DNA of 64,000 bases from JAUMBM01 sp964645715 (lineage in GTDB: Bacteria > Bacteroidota > Bacteroidia > Chitinophagales > Saprospiraceae): the NCBI GenBank assembly GCA_964645715.1, contig CAZYAO010000017.1, positions 1 to 64,000 of the forward strand, read 5' to 3'. Below are positions 53,322-62,501 of this stretch, piece by piece. Each line of letters starts with the position of its first letter. The first letter of the stretch is position 1. A model generated the notes under the pieces. The model had not been told where the DNA came from. It ran no database searches and saw only the letters and a list, made by a program, of their open reading frames with translations. A program made the translations under genes and the position numbers.

Positions 53322-56300
53322 ATGAGTAATACCAACTGGTTTAAAGATGCTGTATTGTATACGGTTCATCTCCGTTCTTTTTACGACAGCAGCGGCAATG
53401 GTATGGGGGATATCAACGGGCTGATTGCCAAGCTTGATTATCTGGAAGACCTGGGTATCAACTGCCTGTCACTATTGCCTTTTTACCCTTCTCCGCTGCG
53501 GGATGACGGCTACGATATTACCGATTACCTCGATGTACACCCGGACCTGGGCACTGTGGCGCATTTCGAACTATTGCTGTCGGAAGCGCATCGGCGGGGT
53601 ATTCGGGTGGTCATTGATATTATAATGAACCATACGAGTACGCGGCATCCATGGTTTCAGCGCGCCCGGCAGGCACCGCCTTTTACCAGCGAGCGGGATT
53701 TTTATATATGGAGTGATACGCAGGATCGATATCGCGAAGCGTCGATTCTTTTTAGCGACGCGGAGACCAGCAACTGGGAGTGGGACAATGTGGCGGGGGC
53801 CTACTACTGGCATCGGTTTTATAGCCATCAGGCGGATCTGAACTATGACAATCCAATGGTGCGGCAGGAAATTCAGCGGGTTATCAGCTACTGGTTACAG
53901 CTGGGCGTTGACGGACTGCGTTTGTCAAGCATCGCTTATATATGTAGGAAGGAGGGGAGCAGTTGTGAAAATTTACCGCCCATACACGATTATCTGCGAG
54001 AACTTCGGGCTTATGTGGATAGTGCTTTCCCTGGTAGATTGTTGTTGGTGGATACCAATCTCTGGCCTGAGGAGGCAGCCCAATATTTCGGTAAGGGCGA
54101 TGAATGTCATGTCAACTACCATTTTCCGCTGATGCCGCGCTTGTTCGTTGCTTTGCAGACGGAGGATCGCTATCCGATACTGGATATTTTTGATCAGACA
54201 CCCGAAATTCCTGATAATTGCCAGTGGGCACTTTTTTTGCGCAACCACGATGATCTGACGCTGTCAATGGTGACTGATGAGGAGCGCGATTATCTTCTCC
54301 GGGTGCTGGCCAATGATCCGGGAGCCCGGATTCACAAAGGTATCCGCCGCCGCCTGGCTCCTTTGCTGGGCAATGACCGACGCAAGATAGAACTGCTCAA
54401 CGTATTGTTGTTCAGCCTCCCGGGTAGTCCGGTGATTTACTACGGAGACGAAATCGGCATGGGGGATAATATCTATCTGGGCGACCGGAACGGTATGCGC
54501 ACCCCCATGCAGTGGAATGATGACCGCAACGCAGGGTTTTCGGTAGCCAACCCGCAGCGGCTGTTTTTGCCGGTCATTAGTGATCCTACTTTTCGCTATG
54601 AGGCAGTTAATGTCGATAGTCAGCTCAACAATCCTGCTTCACTGCTTTGGTGGATGAAGCTGCTGATAGCTACCCGCAAGCAACTGCAGGCCTTCAGTAG
54701 GGGCAGTATCCGCTTTTTGGAGCCTGTCAATAGCAAAGTGCTTGCTTTTCTGCGGGTATATGCGCAGGAGCAACTGCTGGTGGTGGTCAACCTGTCGAGA
54801 CACTCGCAGTCGGTCGAACTGGATTTGTCGGCTTATGCGGGTGTGCAGCCTGTCGAAATTTTTAGCCAGAACAAATTTTTTTCCATCGGGGAGGCTCCCT
54901 ACCGTTTTACGCTGGGGCCTTATGGTTACTATTGGTTTTTGCTGGAACAGGCAGAAGCTTCGGCCGACGGCGCAGCCGAGCGCAAAATTCCGGATACAGA
55001 GGTTTCGGCCGACTGGCCGGACCTTTTTGAGGTGTATAGCGCCAGGCGCATTTTTGAAAAAAAAATACTCCCGGCTTACCTGCCCGGCTGTCGCTGGTTT
55101 GCAGGTAAGTCCAGAAAGGTGGTAGCGCTGACGGTTGTGCAGGCGCTGCCGGTATGGGCCGGACAATCAAAGGCTTATCTGCTGTTGCTACAGCTTCGCT
55201 ATACAGAAGGCTTGCCGGAAACTTACCAGTTGCCGGTCTGGTTTGAAACAGATGCCACTCGTATCGTCCACTTTTTGAAAAATGAACCGACAGCAGTCAT
55301 CAGTTACCTGAAGACATCCCGACAGGAAGGATTGGTGGTCGATGCTCTGTTTGAGGAGTCCTTCAGGCGCAGCTTGTTTGGGCTTATAAAAAGTAACAGC
55401 AGCCTGCCACTGCCCGTCGGGCAGCTACGGTTTGAGGCGGGTAAGATGTTGGCCGAGGAGGAGGAGGAGGTAGCCGAATTACGCGCAGAACTGTTGCGGG
55501 TAGAACAGAGCAATACGTCGATCATTTACGATGATCGCTATTTTTTCAAAATGTACCGCAAATTAGATACGGATATCAATCCCGATCTTGAGCTCGTGCG
55601 CTTTTTGTCAGAACAGACGCCTTTTGCACACTCGCCCCGCTACGGAGGGGGTATTGAGCTGCTGAATACGCAGGACGACAGCAGTACCATTCTGGGATTG
55701 CTACAGAATAAAATTCCGAATAAGGGGGAGGCTTGGACACTGATGCTGCAGACGCTTGCGCGCTTCTATGCGCGGGTACTGGAAGGGGGCAGACCCGATG
55801 GCCTGCCGATGCTGATCAATGACTATCGCTTGTCGGCAGCCGAGCTGCCGGAACAGCTACAGCTACTCATCGGGCCGGAGACCCTCGCGTATGCCGCCCT
55901 GCTGGGGCGTCGCACCGCCGAAATGCACAGCGCACTAGCAGCCGGCACCGGGCCAGCTTTTGCACCTGAGCCTTTTACAATGCATTATCAACGAAGTGTT
56001 TATGCAGCGCATCGGAAGCTGCTCACGGAGAAGATGGATGCGCTGCAGCTGCAACTCGAGCGGTTGCCGGCTGCCGCCCTGCCTGAGGCTGAGGCTGTGC
56101 TGGCAATGCGCCCTGTGCTGTTGGATGGCTTCCGTGAGATCTACAGCCGCCGCGTGGAGGCTGTCAAAATTCGTATCCATGGGGATTATCACCTCGGGCA
56201 GGTACTTTTTGATGGCAGCGATTTTTTCATCATTGATTTTGAGGGGGAGCCAATGCTTTCCATCTCGGAAAGACGGCTGAAAAGGACACCTTTCAAGGAT

Positions 56301-56618
56301 GTAGCGGGTATGTTGCGTTCCTTTCACTACGCTGCTTATGCACAACTACTGCTCAATACGGGCTACACCCGTGAACAGATGCCACTGCTCGAAGCCTGGG
56401 CAGAGCAATGGTATCACTGTGTACGGGCTGTGTTTTTACAGACATATCTACAAACAGCAGGTAACCAGTCATTTATACCAAAAGAAGCTGAAGCAGTGCA
56501 GCTGCTGTTGCGCATTTATCTGCTGGAAAAGGTTATCTATGAAATGGGCTATGAGATGAACGCACGTCCCGACTGGCTTCGCATCCCGCTTCGCGGCCTG
56601 CTTGGTATGCGGCCTTAA
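53322..56618 (+). CDS. Trehalose synthase-maltokinase fusion with substituted GH13 active site
   Basis: A 1098-residue fusion. Residues 1 to about 550 form a GH13 domain closely matching trehalose synthase TreS (D-D-G-Y-D-I, M-N-H-T-S, G-S-P-V-I-Y-Y-G-D-E-I-G-M-G-D-N, R-T-P-M-Q-W); the rest matches maltokinase, with H-G-D-Y-H-L-G-Q-V-L and D-F-E-G-E-P intact. TreS normally interconverts maltose and trehalose, and maltokinase makes maltose-1-phosphate for GlgE glucan synthesis. Here the nucleophile position, normally Asp in R-L-D-A, is Ser202 (R-L-S-S), and the acid/base Glu (A-E-A-N) is Asp244 (V-D-T-N); the third acid, Asp310 in N-H-D, is kept. The GH13 half is therefore probably inactive and may regulate or scaffold the kinase. 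Confidence 0.9.
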   Translation: MSNTNWFKDAVLYTVHLRSFYDSSGNGMGDINGLIAKLDYLEDLGINCLSLLPFYPSPLRDDGYDITDYLDVHPDLGTVAHFELLLSEAHRRGIRVVIDIIMNHTSTRHPWFQRARQAPPFTSERDFYIWSDTQDRYREASILFSDAETSNWEWDNVAGAYYWHRFYSHQADLNYDNPMVRQEIQRVISYWLQLGVDGLRLSSIAYICRKEGSSCENLPPIHDYLRELRAYVDSAFPGRLLLVDTNLWPEEAAQYFGKGDECHVNYHFPLMPRLFVALQTEDRYPILDIFDQTPEIPDNCQWALFLRNHDDLTLSMVTDEERDYLLRVLANDPGARIHKGIRRRLAPLLGNDRRKIELLNVLLFSLPGSPVIYYGDEIGMGDNIYLGDRNGMRTPMQWNDDRNAGFSVANPQRLFLPVISDPTFRYEAVNVDSQLNNPASLLWWMKLLIATRKQLQAFSRGSIRFLEPVNSKVLAFLRVYAQEQLLVVVNLSRHSQSVELDLSAYAGVQPVEIFSQNKFFSIGEAPYRFTLGPYGYYWFLLEQAEASADGAAERKIPDTEVSADWPDLFEVYSARRIFEKKILPAYLPGCRWFAGKSRKVVALTVVQALPVWAGQSKAYLLLLQLRYTEGLPETYQLPVWFETDATRIVHFLKNEPTAVISYLKTSRQEGLVVDALFEESFRRSLFGLIKSNSSLPLPVGQLRFEAGKMLAEEEEEVAELRAELLRVEQSNTSIIYDDRYFFKMYRKLDTDINPDLELVRFLSEQTPFAHSPRYGGGIELLNTQDDSSTILGLLQNKIPNKGEAWTLMLQTLARFYARVLEGGRPDGLPMLINDYRLSAAELPEQLQLLIGPETLAYAALLGRRTAEMHSALAAGTGPAFAPEPFTMHYQRSVYAAHRKLLTEKMDALQLQLERLPAAALPEAEAVLAMRPVLLDGFREIYSRRVEAVKIRIHGDYHLGQVLFDGSDFFIIDFEGEPMLSISERRLKRTPFKDVAGMLRSFHYAAYAQLLLNTGYTREQMPLLEAWAEQWYHCVRAVFLQTYLQTAGNQSFIPKEAEAVQLLLRIYLLEKVIYEMGYEMNARPDWLRIPLRGLLGMRP

Positions 56619-56661
56619 AGATGATTCGGACAGGCTAAAAAGAAACCATAAAGTCGCACCA

Positions 56662-56697
56662 TGCCAAGACTGTACCATGGAAAAAACAGTCCTGGCA
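56662..56697. terminator. Hairpin between convergent genes
   Basis: TGCCAAGACTGT pairs with ACAGTCCTGGCA (one mismatch), between the trehalose fusion gene and the NUDIX gene, ending three bases before the NUDIX stop codon. Confidence 0.55.
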
Positions 56698-56699
56698 GG

Positions 56700-57266
56700 C
56701 TACAAAAGCCCTAGTCCTTTGGGGCCGAGTGCCCACACAAGGCCGGCTACGGTATGCGGGTGGGCAAAGGCTCCTTCAAGCAGCTGCTGCCGAAGCTCGC
56801 TCAGCGGTAGCAGTGACCATTCAATGTCTTCGCCTTCATCAAGTTGTCGAGGGTGGTCGGCAGATAAGCCTGTGGCCAAAAAGGTGTGTAGGTAACTGCT
56901 CATAAAAACAGGATTGGCGGGGTTGCTGCCCAGGTGCTGCCAGCTGTCGGCCTGCCAGCCTGTTTCTTCCTGCAGCTCGCGACCGGCCGCTTGCAGGGGG
57001 AGCTCGCCCGGGTCAACGAGGCCGCCCGGCAACTCAAGGTGGTACTCCCGACTGCCAAAGCGGTACTGTCTTACCAGCAGGATCTCCTGTTGAGGGGTGA
57101 TTGCTACAATTTGCACAGAATCAGGACCTTCTAGTATGGTCATCCGGGCGCTGTGCTGGTTGCGCGGATTGAGCACGGTATCCCAGCGAACTTTGAAAAG
57201 GCGCAGGCCGGGACCGTATTCGGTACGAACACGCTCCCAGCCCTGCTGCGGCCGTTGTAAATCCAT
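56700..57266 (-). CDS. NUDIX hydrolase (ADP-ribose pyrophosphatase-like)
   Basis: A 188-residue hydrolase of nucleoside diphosphate derivatives. The Nudix box is complete: G-G-L-V-D-P-G-E followed by R-E-L-Q-E-E-T-G-W, with the catalytic Glu residues binding Mg. The preceding beta strands (V-R-Q-Y-R-F-G) resemble ADP-sugar pyrophosphatases. The exact substrate is not determined. Nine bases after the transglycosylase gene, in the same minus-strand unit. Confidence 0.88.
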   Translation of the reverse strand: MDLQRPQQGWERVRTEYGPGLRLFKVRWDTVLNPRNQHSARMTILEGPDSVQIVAITPQQEILLVRQYRFGSREYHLELPGGLVDPGELPLQAAGRELQEETGWQADSWQHLGSNPANPVFMSSYLHTFLATGLSADHPRQLDEGEDIEWSLLPLSELRQQLLEGAFAHPHTVAGLVWALGPKGLGLL

Positions 57267-57275
57267 AGTGGAAAA

Positions 57276-58178
57276 TTACTGATAAGGAATCTTTATTTCA
57301 TAGGTCTTCCGGTTGGGATTGGTCAGCTTATCACTGATGAGCCAGGGGTTGTAGAGTTTCAGACTTCGATAGCTAATGCCATACCGCCGGGCAAATTCGC
57401 CCAGACTAGGGATGGGCTCACTGATGGTTATGATGCGGTAATCGTCGAGCGGTGGGTAATAGTCGACAGGATCGAGCTGATAACCAAAATCGAGTGGCCG
57501 GCTGATGATTTCTTTGAAAGCCATCACCCGGAATACATAGCGGCCAGTCTCTTCATTGAGATTGAGGTCGTAATAATTGGAAGAAAGTTGACGCTGAACT
57601 TCACTGCTGAGTCCGCCACCACCCATATTATAGGCAGCTGCCGCCAGCGTCCAGCTGCCAAAACGCTCCTTGTAGCGCCGAAGGTAGATGGCGGCAGCAC
57701 GGGTAGATTTTTCCAAGTGGTTGCGCTCATCAACTTCATTGTTGATTTCGAGCCCTAGCGAGACGGCTGTTTCGCGCATAAACTGCCACATACCCCGTGC
57801 ACCGGCAGATGAAGAGGAGTTGCGCAGGTTGCTTTCAGCAACCGCTACGTACTTCATGTCATCGTGCACACGCTCTTCGCGCAGGATTCGCTCTATGGTA
57901 GGGAAGTAGCGACTACTGTACTTAATTGCCATGAGGGTATTGGCATGGCCGTACGTATTTATGGTCAGCTCCCTTTCCAGGCGATCAAGGGCATCATCAT
58001 TATTGGCCGGAAGGGCTTCTCCCGCCAAACTGAAGTTGCGATTGAGGTTTACAGACCTGATAACTTGTGGCAGCTCTCGGGCGTCGCTGCTATTCTCTGG
58101 TTGACGGCTGCTAAGCAGCAAAGTGGCCAACAGTGTGGCGGTAAGGGCAATGTTAATACCGGTAGCTACATTTTTCAT
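57276..58178 (-). CDS. Lytic transglycosylase with C-terminal LysM-like part
   Basis: A 300-residue periplasmic murein hydrolase of the MltD/SLT type. An N-terminal hydrophobic segment (8-24) exports it; the SLT domain (about 95-215) has the catalytic Glu in A-V-A-E-S-N-L, then A-R-G-M-W-Q-F-M and A-A-A-A-Y-N-M-G-G-G. The C-terminal region (P-S-L-G-E-F-A-R-R-Y-G-I-S) looks like a LysM repeat that binds glycan. It cleaves the MurNAc-GlcNAc bond with 1,6-anhydro product. Confidence 0.9.
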   Translation of the reverse strand: MKNVATGINIALTATLLATLLLSSRQPENSSDARELPQVIRSVNLNRNFSLAGEALPANNDDALDRLERELTINTYGHANTLMAIKYSSRYFPTIERILREERVHDDMKYVAVAESNLRNSSSSAGARGMWQFMRETAVSLGLEINNEVDERNHLEKSTRAAAIYLRRYKERFGSWTLAAAAYNMGGGGLSSEVQRQLSSNYYDLNLNEETGRYVFRVMAFKEIISRPLDFGYQLDPVDYYPPLDDYRIITISEPIPSLGEFARRYGISYRSLKLYNPWLISDKLTNPNRKTYEIKIPYQ

Positions 58179-58250
58179 ACGTTATTATTATGGAATTAAG
58201 TAATTAATATGTTTAGGTCTCTGGCCGTAGCTCGCTGCCGCCTGTAGCGG

Positions 58251-58271
58251 GCAGGCAGCAAAGCTGCCTGC
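58251..58271. terminator. Short perfect hairpin after DUF2480 gene
   Basis: GCAGGCAGC, AAA, GCTGCCTGC, directly adjoining the stop codon of the DUF2480 gene. No T-run. Confidence 0.45.
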
Positions 58272-58781
58272 TCAGCGCGGTTTTTTATAAATTGGAACGG
58301 TGGAGCAGGGCTCGCCAAACATGATGCTGCGTGCCAGCGGCCGCAACAGCCGCGTAATCTCCAGATAGGCAGCGGGCGGCACTGGGTAGTCACTGCAGCC
58401 TTTTACCACTACACGCTGATCTTCATAAGCACTTAGATCCAGTTGCGCGAGTGCCCGGGTAAAATATACTTCGTAATAGGTTTTTTCGTTACCCTGAAAA
58501 ATATCAGCAGCAAAGGGCTCGGCGTAGGATGCTACCAGCATATAAGCCCATACAGGAATGATGGCATCGGCAGAGCAGTATACAAGCAGTGCCTTGCCCG
58601 CATACTGTGACCAGTCATGCACAGCCAAGGCGTCCCGAAAATCTTTTTCCTTCAGAATCAGTTCCATGAAAAGATAGTCCTTCAGGTCAAAATGTGCCAG
58701 CGGTGTATGGGGAAAAAAATCTTCCAGCTTGAGGGTAATCAGCCCGCTGTTTGCCACTCTGTTTACCAATGGTGATTCCAT
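58272..58781 (-). CDS. DUF2480 family protein
   Basis: A 169-residue cytoplasmic protein matching the bacteroidete DUF2480 family, with N-R-V-A-N-S-G-L-I-T-L near the start, L-K-E-K-D-F-R, the H-D-W-S-x-Y stretch and C-S-A-D-A-I-I-P-V-W-A-Y-M-L. No function is known for the family. It follows scpB by 18 bases. Confidence 0.85.
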   Translation of the reverse strand: MESPLVNRVANSGLITLKLEDFFPHTPLAHFDLKDYLFMELILKEKDFRDALAVHDWSQYAGKALLVYCSADAIIPVWAYMLVASYAEPFAADIFQGNEKTYYEVYFTRALAQLDLSAYEDQRVVVKGCSDYPVPPAAYLEITRLLRPLARSIMFGEPCSTVPIYKKPR

Positions 58782-58799
58782 GCATCTTCGTGTTTAAGG

Positions 58800-59384
58800 T
58801 TACGCAGGATTGACCTCCTCTTCCATGGCCTCATCATCGCCTATCTTGTTGTCTGTCTGCGCCAGCTCTTTGAGTTTGGGCAACTCGTCGAGACTTCGGA
58901 GGCCAAAGTAATCCATAAATTTGTCAGTTGTACCATACAGCAGCGGTCTTCCCGGACCGTCACTGCGTCCTGTAATGGCTATCAGTTCCTTTTCCAGCAG
59001 CTTTTGTATCGCATAATCGGAGTTGACCCCGCGGACGCGTTCCAGATCGCTCTTGGATACGGGTTGCCGGTAGGCAATGATGGCAAGTGTCTCCAGGGCA
59101 GTCCGCGACAACCGCTTACGGGTGGTTTGCTTTAGGTAGACACTTACCGTATGATGGTAGGCACCCTTGGTGAGAAACTGATAGCCACTGCCAATGGCGG
59201 CTATGTCAAAGGCACTGGTATCTCCGCTGTAGCGTTGCTGTAGCTGCTCAATGGCCAACTGTATTTCTTCTGCTGAAAAGGAAACACCCAGAACTTCCGC
59301 AAGGCAGTTGTTAATCTCCTCTAAAGTGATGGGATGGTCTGCCGCAAAGATCAAGGCCTCAATATGTTGTTCCAGCTTTTCCAA
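58800..59384 (-). CDS. scpB: Segregation and condensation protein B
   Basis: Kleisin-interacting partner of the Smc-ScpA complex in chromosome condensation, 194 residues. Two winged-helix domains are seen; the second carries L-E-T-L-A-I-I-A-Y-R-Q-P-V-S-K-S-D-L-E-R-V-R-G and the closing L-Y-G-T-T-D-K-F-M-D-Y-F-G-L, both diagnostic. Translation starts at TTG 59384: a stop lies eight codons upstream in frame and no ATG intervenes. A -7 box sits 23 bases upstream. Confidence 0.92.
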   Translation of the reverse strand: MEKLEQHIEALIFAADHPITLEEINNCLAEVLGVSFSAEEIQLAIEQLQQRYSGDTSAFDIAAIGSGYQFLTKGAYHHTVSVYLKQTTRKRLSRTALETLAIIAYRQPVSKSDLERVRGVNSDYAIQKLLEKELIAITGRSDGPGRPLLYGTTDKFMDYFGLRSLDELPKLKELAQTDNKIGDDEAMEEEVNPA

Positions 59385-59407
59385 GGATTCAGCAACTAGT
59401 TAAGTTG

Positions 59408-59415
59408 CAAAAATA
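59408..59415 (-). promoter_or_regulatory. -7 box of scpB
   Basis: TATTTTTG on the minus strand, 23 bases before the TTG start. Confidence 0.5.
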
Positions 59416-59437
59416 GTGATTTTATGCAGATGCTGCC

Positions 59438-59470
59438 ATTTTTGATTTTTCTTTAAAAAATCAAAAAAAT
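59438..59470. terminator. A/T-only palindrome
   Basis: ATTTTTGATTTTT and its complement with a short loop, paired with the 23-bp-arm palindrome beside it. Confidence 0.55.
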
Positions 59471-59473
59471 ACG

Positions 59474-59521
59474 GTTTAGCACAATCCTTGGTGGCTACAG
59501 CCACCAAGGATTGTGCTAAAC
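59474..59521. terminator. Perfect palindrome with 23-bp arms
   Basis: The longest perfect arms in the window (left arm 59474-59496, centre AC, right arm 59499-59521), core GGTGGCT/AGCCACC. It begins six bases beyond the superoxide dismutase stop. A further small palindrome, CGCTAGCG-CGCTAGCG, overlaps the last codons of that gene. Confidence 0.65.
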
Positions 59522-59527
59522 GCTTCG

Positions 59528-60256
59528 CTAGCGCGCTAGCGCAAAGCGCTCTGCTACCTTATCCCAGTTTACAACATTCCAGAAAGCTGTGATGTAGTCA
59601 GGTCGACGATTTTGGTACTTGAGATAGTACGCATGTTCCCATACGTCAAGCCCCAGCAGCGGTCGGCCTTGCTGCTTGACGAGCCGTGTCATGAGCGGAT
59701 TGTCCTGATTGGGAGTTGAACTGATAAACAGTTTGCCGCTTTTGTCAACAGAGAGCCATGCCCAGCCGGAGCCAAAACGCCCTTTAGCTTCATTGCTGAA
59801 GGTTGTTTTAAAAGCATCAAAAGATCCGAAAGTTGCATTGATGGCTGCTAGTAATTCGCCCTGAGGACTACCGCCGCCGCCGGGCTTTAGGCTCTCCCAA
59901 AAGAGCATATGGTTGTAATGGCCACCACCATTGTTGCGCACAGCAGGGAATTTGTCAGTGACCTTGGCCATAATCTCTTCGAGCTCCATGGTCGCAAAGG
60001 CAGTATCTTTAATGGCTGCATTGAGATTATTGACGTATGCATTGTGGTGCTTGCCATGGTGGATTTCCATGGTCTGCTTGTCTATGTGAGGCTCCAGTGC
60101 CTCCGGTGCGTAGGGCAGGGGAGGGAGGGTGAAATCGCCCGTACGCATAGTCTCTGCTACTACGACGGCGTTGTCTCTGCCCAGCATTCGCAGCGGGTTC
60201 ATCAGGCCGGCAAAGCCCATCAGGCCTGCGGCGCGCAGAAAGTCTCTTTTGTCCAT
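59528..60256 (-). CDS. Fe/Mn superoxide dismutase with Tat-like signal
   Basis: A 242-residue superoxide dismutase. Metal ligands are the His of L-E-P-H-I-D, the second His of G-G-H-Y-N-H, and Asp and His of L-D-V-W-E-H-A-Y-Y-L. Unlike cytoplasmic SodA/SodB, it starts with M-D-K-R-D-F-L-R-A-A-G-L-M-G-F-A-G-L, a twin-arginine-like signal with K-R in place of R-R, and about 45 extra N-terminal residues, so it is probably exported folded to the periplasm. The ATG 12 codons upstream is rejected because it displaces the signal. Confidence 0.9.
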   Translation of the reverse strand: MDKRDFLRAAGLMGFAGLMNPLRMLGRDNAVVVAETMRTGDFTLPPLPYAPEALEPHIDKQTMEIHHGKHHNAYVNNLNAAIKDTAFATMELEEIMAKVTDKFPAVRNNGGGHYNHMLFWESLKPGGGGSPQGELLAAINATFGSFDAFKTTFSNEAKGRFGSGWAWLSVDKSGKLFISSTPNQDNPLMTRLVKQQGRPLLGLDVWEHAYYLKYQNRRPDYITAFWNVVNWDKVAERFALAR

Positions 60257-60373
60257 GTGTAAAATCTTTTTTTGTGGCTGTACTGTTATCACTGTAGGCT
60301 GTACGCGGCAACAGTGATGTGTTCCATTTTTTAAAAACGACCTAGTGGATAAAAGGTTGTAATACGAATTCTG

Positions 60374-62485
60374 ATGGCCAATAAAATCGTAGAACTCAAA
60401 GTTGAAGGCATGGACTGTAACAACTGTGCCAACAGCATTGCCCGATTTCTGGAACGCAAGGGTATGGAGGAGGTGTTCGTAAGCTTCCAGACCAAGGAGG
60501 TTCGTTTCCGAAGGAATGATGATCTGCTGCCGCTGCCTGAGGCGGTACAGGGTATCCAGCGTTTGGGGTATACGGTAGTGGACGATGGCCAGCCTAAGCC
60601 TTTTTGGAATCTTGAGCGTCGCTTGCTCTTGTCTGCCGTTTTTACAAGCCCTTTGCTTTTGTCACACTTACTGATGGCTGTAGGTCTTCATGCTGCCTGG
60701 ATGCACAATGGCTGGGTTCAGCTGGCATTGACGGCGCCGGTCTACCTGGTTGGGGGACTTCACTTTGTGCGCTCAGCTGTGAGCAGCTTGCGGTCTGGCG
60801 TACCCAATATGGACGTGCTCATTGCGGTGGGCAGTACGGCTGCACTGGTCTACAGTCTGGTTGGTCTGCTGCTCCAGCAGCCTGATTATTACTTTTTTGA
60901 GACGGCTGCGTCGATTATCACCTTGGTGCTGTTGGGCAATTGGCTCGAGCATCGGGCGGTTGCACAAACAACAACTGCTATCGCTGAGCTTACATCGCTG
61001 CAGGCGCCGGTGGCGCGCAAATGGACGCCCTCGGGGGCGCTGGTAAGTCTGCCAGTCGATCAGGTTAGAGCTGGCGATATACTACAGGTGTATGAGGGGG
61101 ACAAAATTCCGGCGGATGGCCGGGTGCTAGAGGGTGCCGGACAGGTGGATGAATCAATGCTCACCGGTGAAAGTCTGGCAGTGGACAAAAGAACAGGTGA
61201 CAGTGTGATCGGAGCCAGTGTGTTGGTGGGGGGGAATCTGCGCATCGAGGTATCAGCTGCAGGGCGTGATACGGTGCTCAGCAGAATGATCGAATTGGTC
61301 AAAACGGCTCAACAGGATAAACCTCCGATTCAGCGATTGGCAGATCGTATCAGTGCTGTTTTTGTTCCCGTTGTACTGCTGATTTCGCTGGCAACACTTT
61401 TGCTTGCTTATTGGGTTTTCGGGCTTGGCTTTCAACAGGCACTGCTCAATGCAATCGCAGTACTGGTCATTTCTTGTCCTTGTGCCATGGGACTGGCTAC
61501 GCCTACAGCTGTCATGGTGGGGGTCGGAAGGCTCGCACGTCAGGGGATTCTCATAAAGGGCGGGCAGACAATAGAAATTTTTTCACGTATACGCCGATTT
61601 GTGTTCGATAAAACAGGGACACTGACCAATGGCAATTTCGATGTCCGCAATGTTAATTATCTCGGCAACAATCAGCAAGAGGTCAATGCAGTGCTGTATG
61701 CTATGGAGGGGCATTCTAATCATCCCATCGCACATTCGCTGCTGAAGTGGCTGAGTCTGCAGCCAAAAGAGGGGGGCGTATTGCTCAGGGAGATTCGCGA
61801 GGATAAGGGGGTAGGTCTCTCAGCGACCGACGGTATGGGACGGATTTATCAGCTGGGTTCCGCAAGGATTCTTCCCAAAGGTATGGTCGTGCCATCCGGA
61901 CAGGTGTATTTGCTGCGCGATGGTGAATTGTTGGCAGTGGTGGAACTCATGGATGAACTCAAGGAGGAGGCTGCGGAGGTGATTGGTTATTTGCAAAAAC
62001 ACGGACTCGAAACCGTTGTGCTGAGCGGGGATACCGTGGACAAAACGCGTGATGTCGCCCAGGCACTGTCAATAGATGAATTTTATGGTGCGCAGCTTCC
62101 TGAAGATAAGCTTAGTCAAATTTCTGCATTGAGCGGAGAGAAACCAACAGCTATGGTAGGTGACGGGGTTAATGACGCTCCTGCATTGGCGCGCGCCACG
62201 CTGGGTGTTTCCCTGAGTAACGCCAGTCAGGCTGCAATAGAATCGGCTCAGGTGGTTCTGCTCAATGGCCGGCTGGATGCACTGCCCAAAGCCATAGGTA
62301 TTGCTCGTGCAACTGTACTGACAATTAAACAAAATCTCTTCTGGGCGTTTATATACAACATCGTTGCCATACCCGTAGCCGCTATGGGATATTTGAACCC
62401 AATGTGGGGCGCGTTGTTTATGGCATTCTCGGATGTTGTAGTTATTGGCAATTCCATCCGGCTGAAGTATAAACGCATTGATTAA
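60374..62485 (+). CDS. copA: Copper-translocating P-type ATPase
   Basis: A 703-residue P1B-type ATPase that exports Cu(I). One N-terminal heavy-metal domain has G-M-D-C-N-N-C (Cys 15 and 18). Eight helices surround the C-P-C metal site (about 368-370). The phosphorylated Asp is in D-K-T-G-T-L-T (about 411), the nucleotide-binding H-P is in S-N-H-P-I-A-H, and G-D-G-V-N-D-A-P closes the catalytic core. Divergent from the exported dismutase; co-transcribed with the DUF4249 lipoprotein. Confidence 0.94.
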   Translation: MANKIVELKVEGMDCNNCANSIARFLERKGMEEVFVSFQTKEVRFRRNDDLLPLPEAVQGIQRLGYTVVDDGQPKPFWNLERRLLLSAVFTSPLLLSHLLMAVGLHAAWMHNGWVQLALTAPVYLVGGLHFVRSAVSSLRSGVPNMDVLIAVGSTAALVYSLVGLLLQQPDYYFFETAASIITLVLLGNWLEHRAVAQTTTAIAELTSLQAPVARKWTPSGALVSLPVDQVRAGDILQVYEGDKIPADGRVLEGAGQVDESMLTGESLAVDKRTGDSVIGASVLVGGNLRIEVSAAGRDTVLSRMIELVKTAQQDKPPIQRLADRISAVFVPVVLLISLATLLLAYWVFGLGFQQALLNAIAVLVISCPCAMGLATPTAVMVGVGRLARQGILIKGGQTIEIFSRIRRFVFDKTGTLTNGNFDVRNVNYLGNNQQEVNAVLYAMEGHSNHPIAHSLLKWLSLQPKEGGVLLREIREDKGVGLSATDGMGRIYQLGSARILPKGMVVPSGQVYLLRDGELLAVVELMDELKEEAAEVIGYLQKHGLETVVLSGDTVDKTRDVAQALSIDEFYGAQLPEDKLSQISALSGEKPTAMVGDGVNDAPALARATLGVSLSNASQAAIESAQVVLLNGRLDALPKAIGIARATVLTIKQNLFWAFIYNIVAIPVAAMGYLNPMWGALFMAFSDVVVIGNSIRLKYKRID

Positions 62486-62501
62486 TTCTAAGTCTGCCTA
62501 T

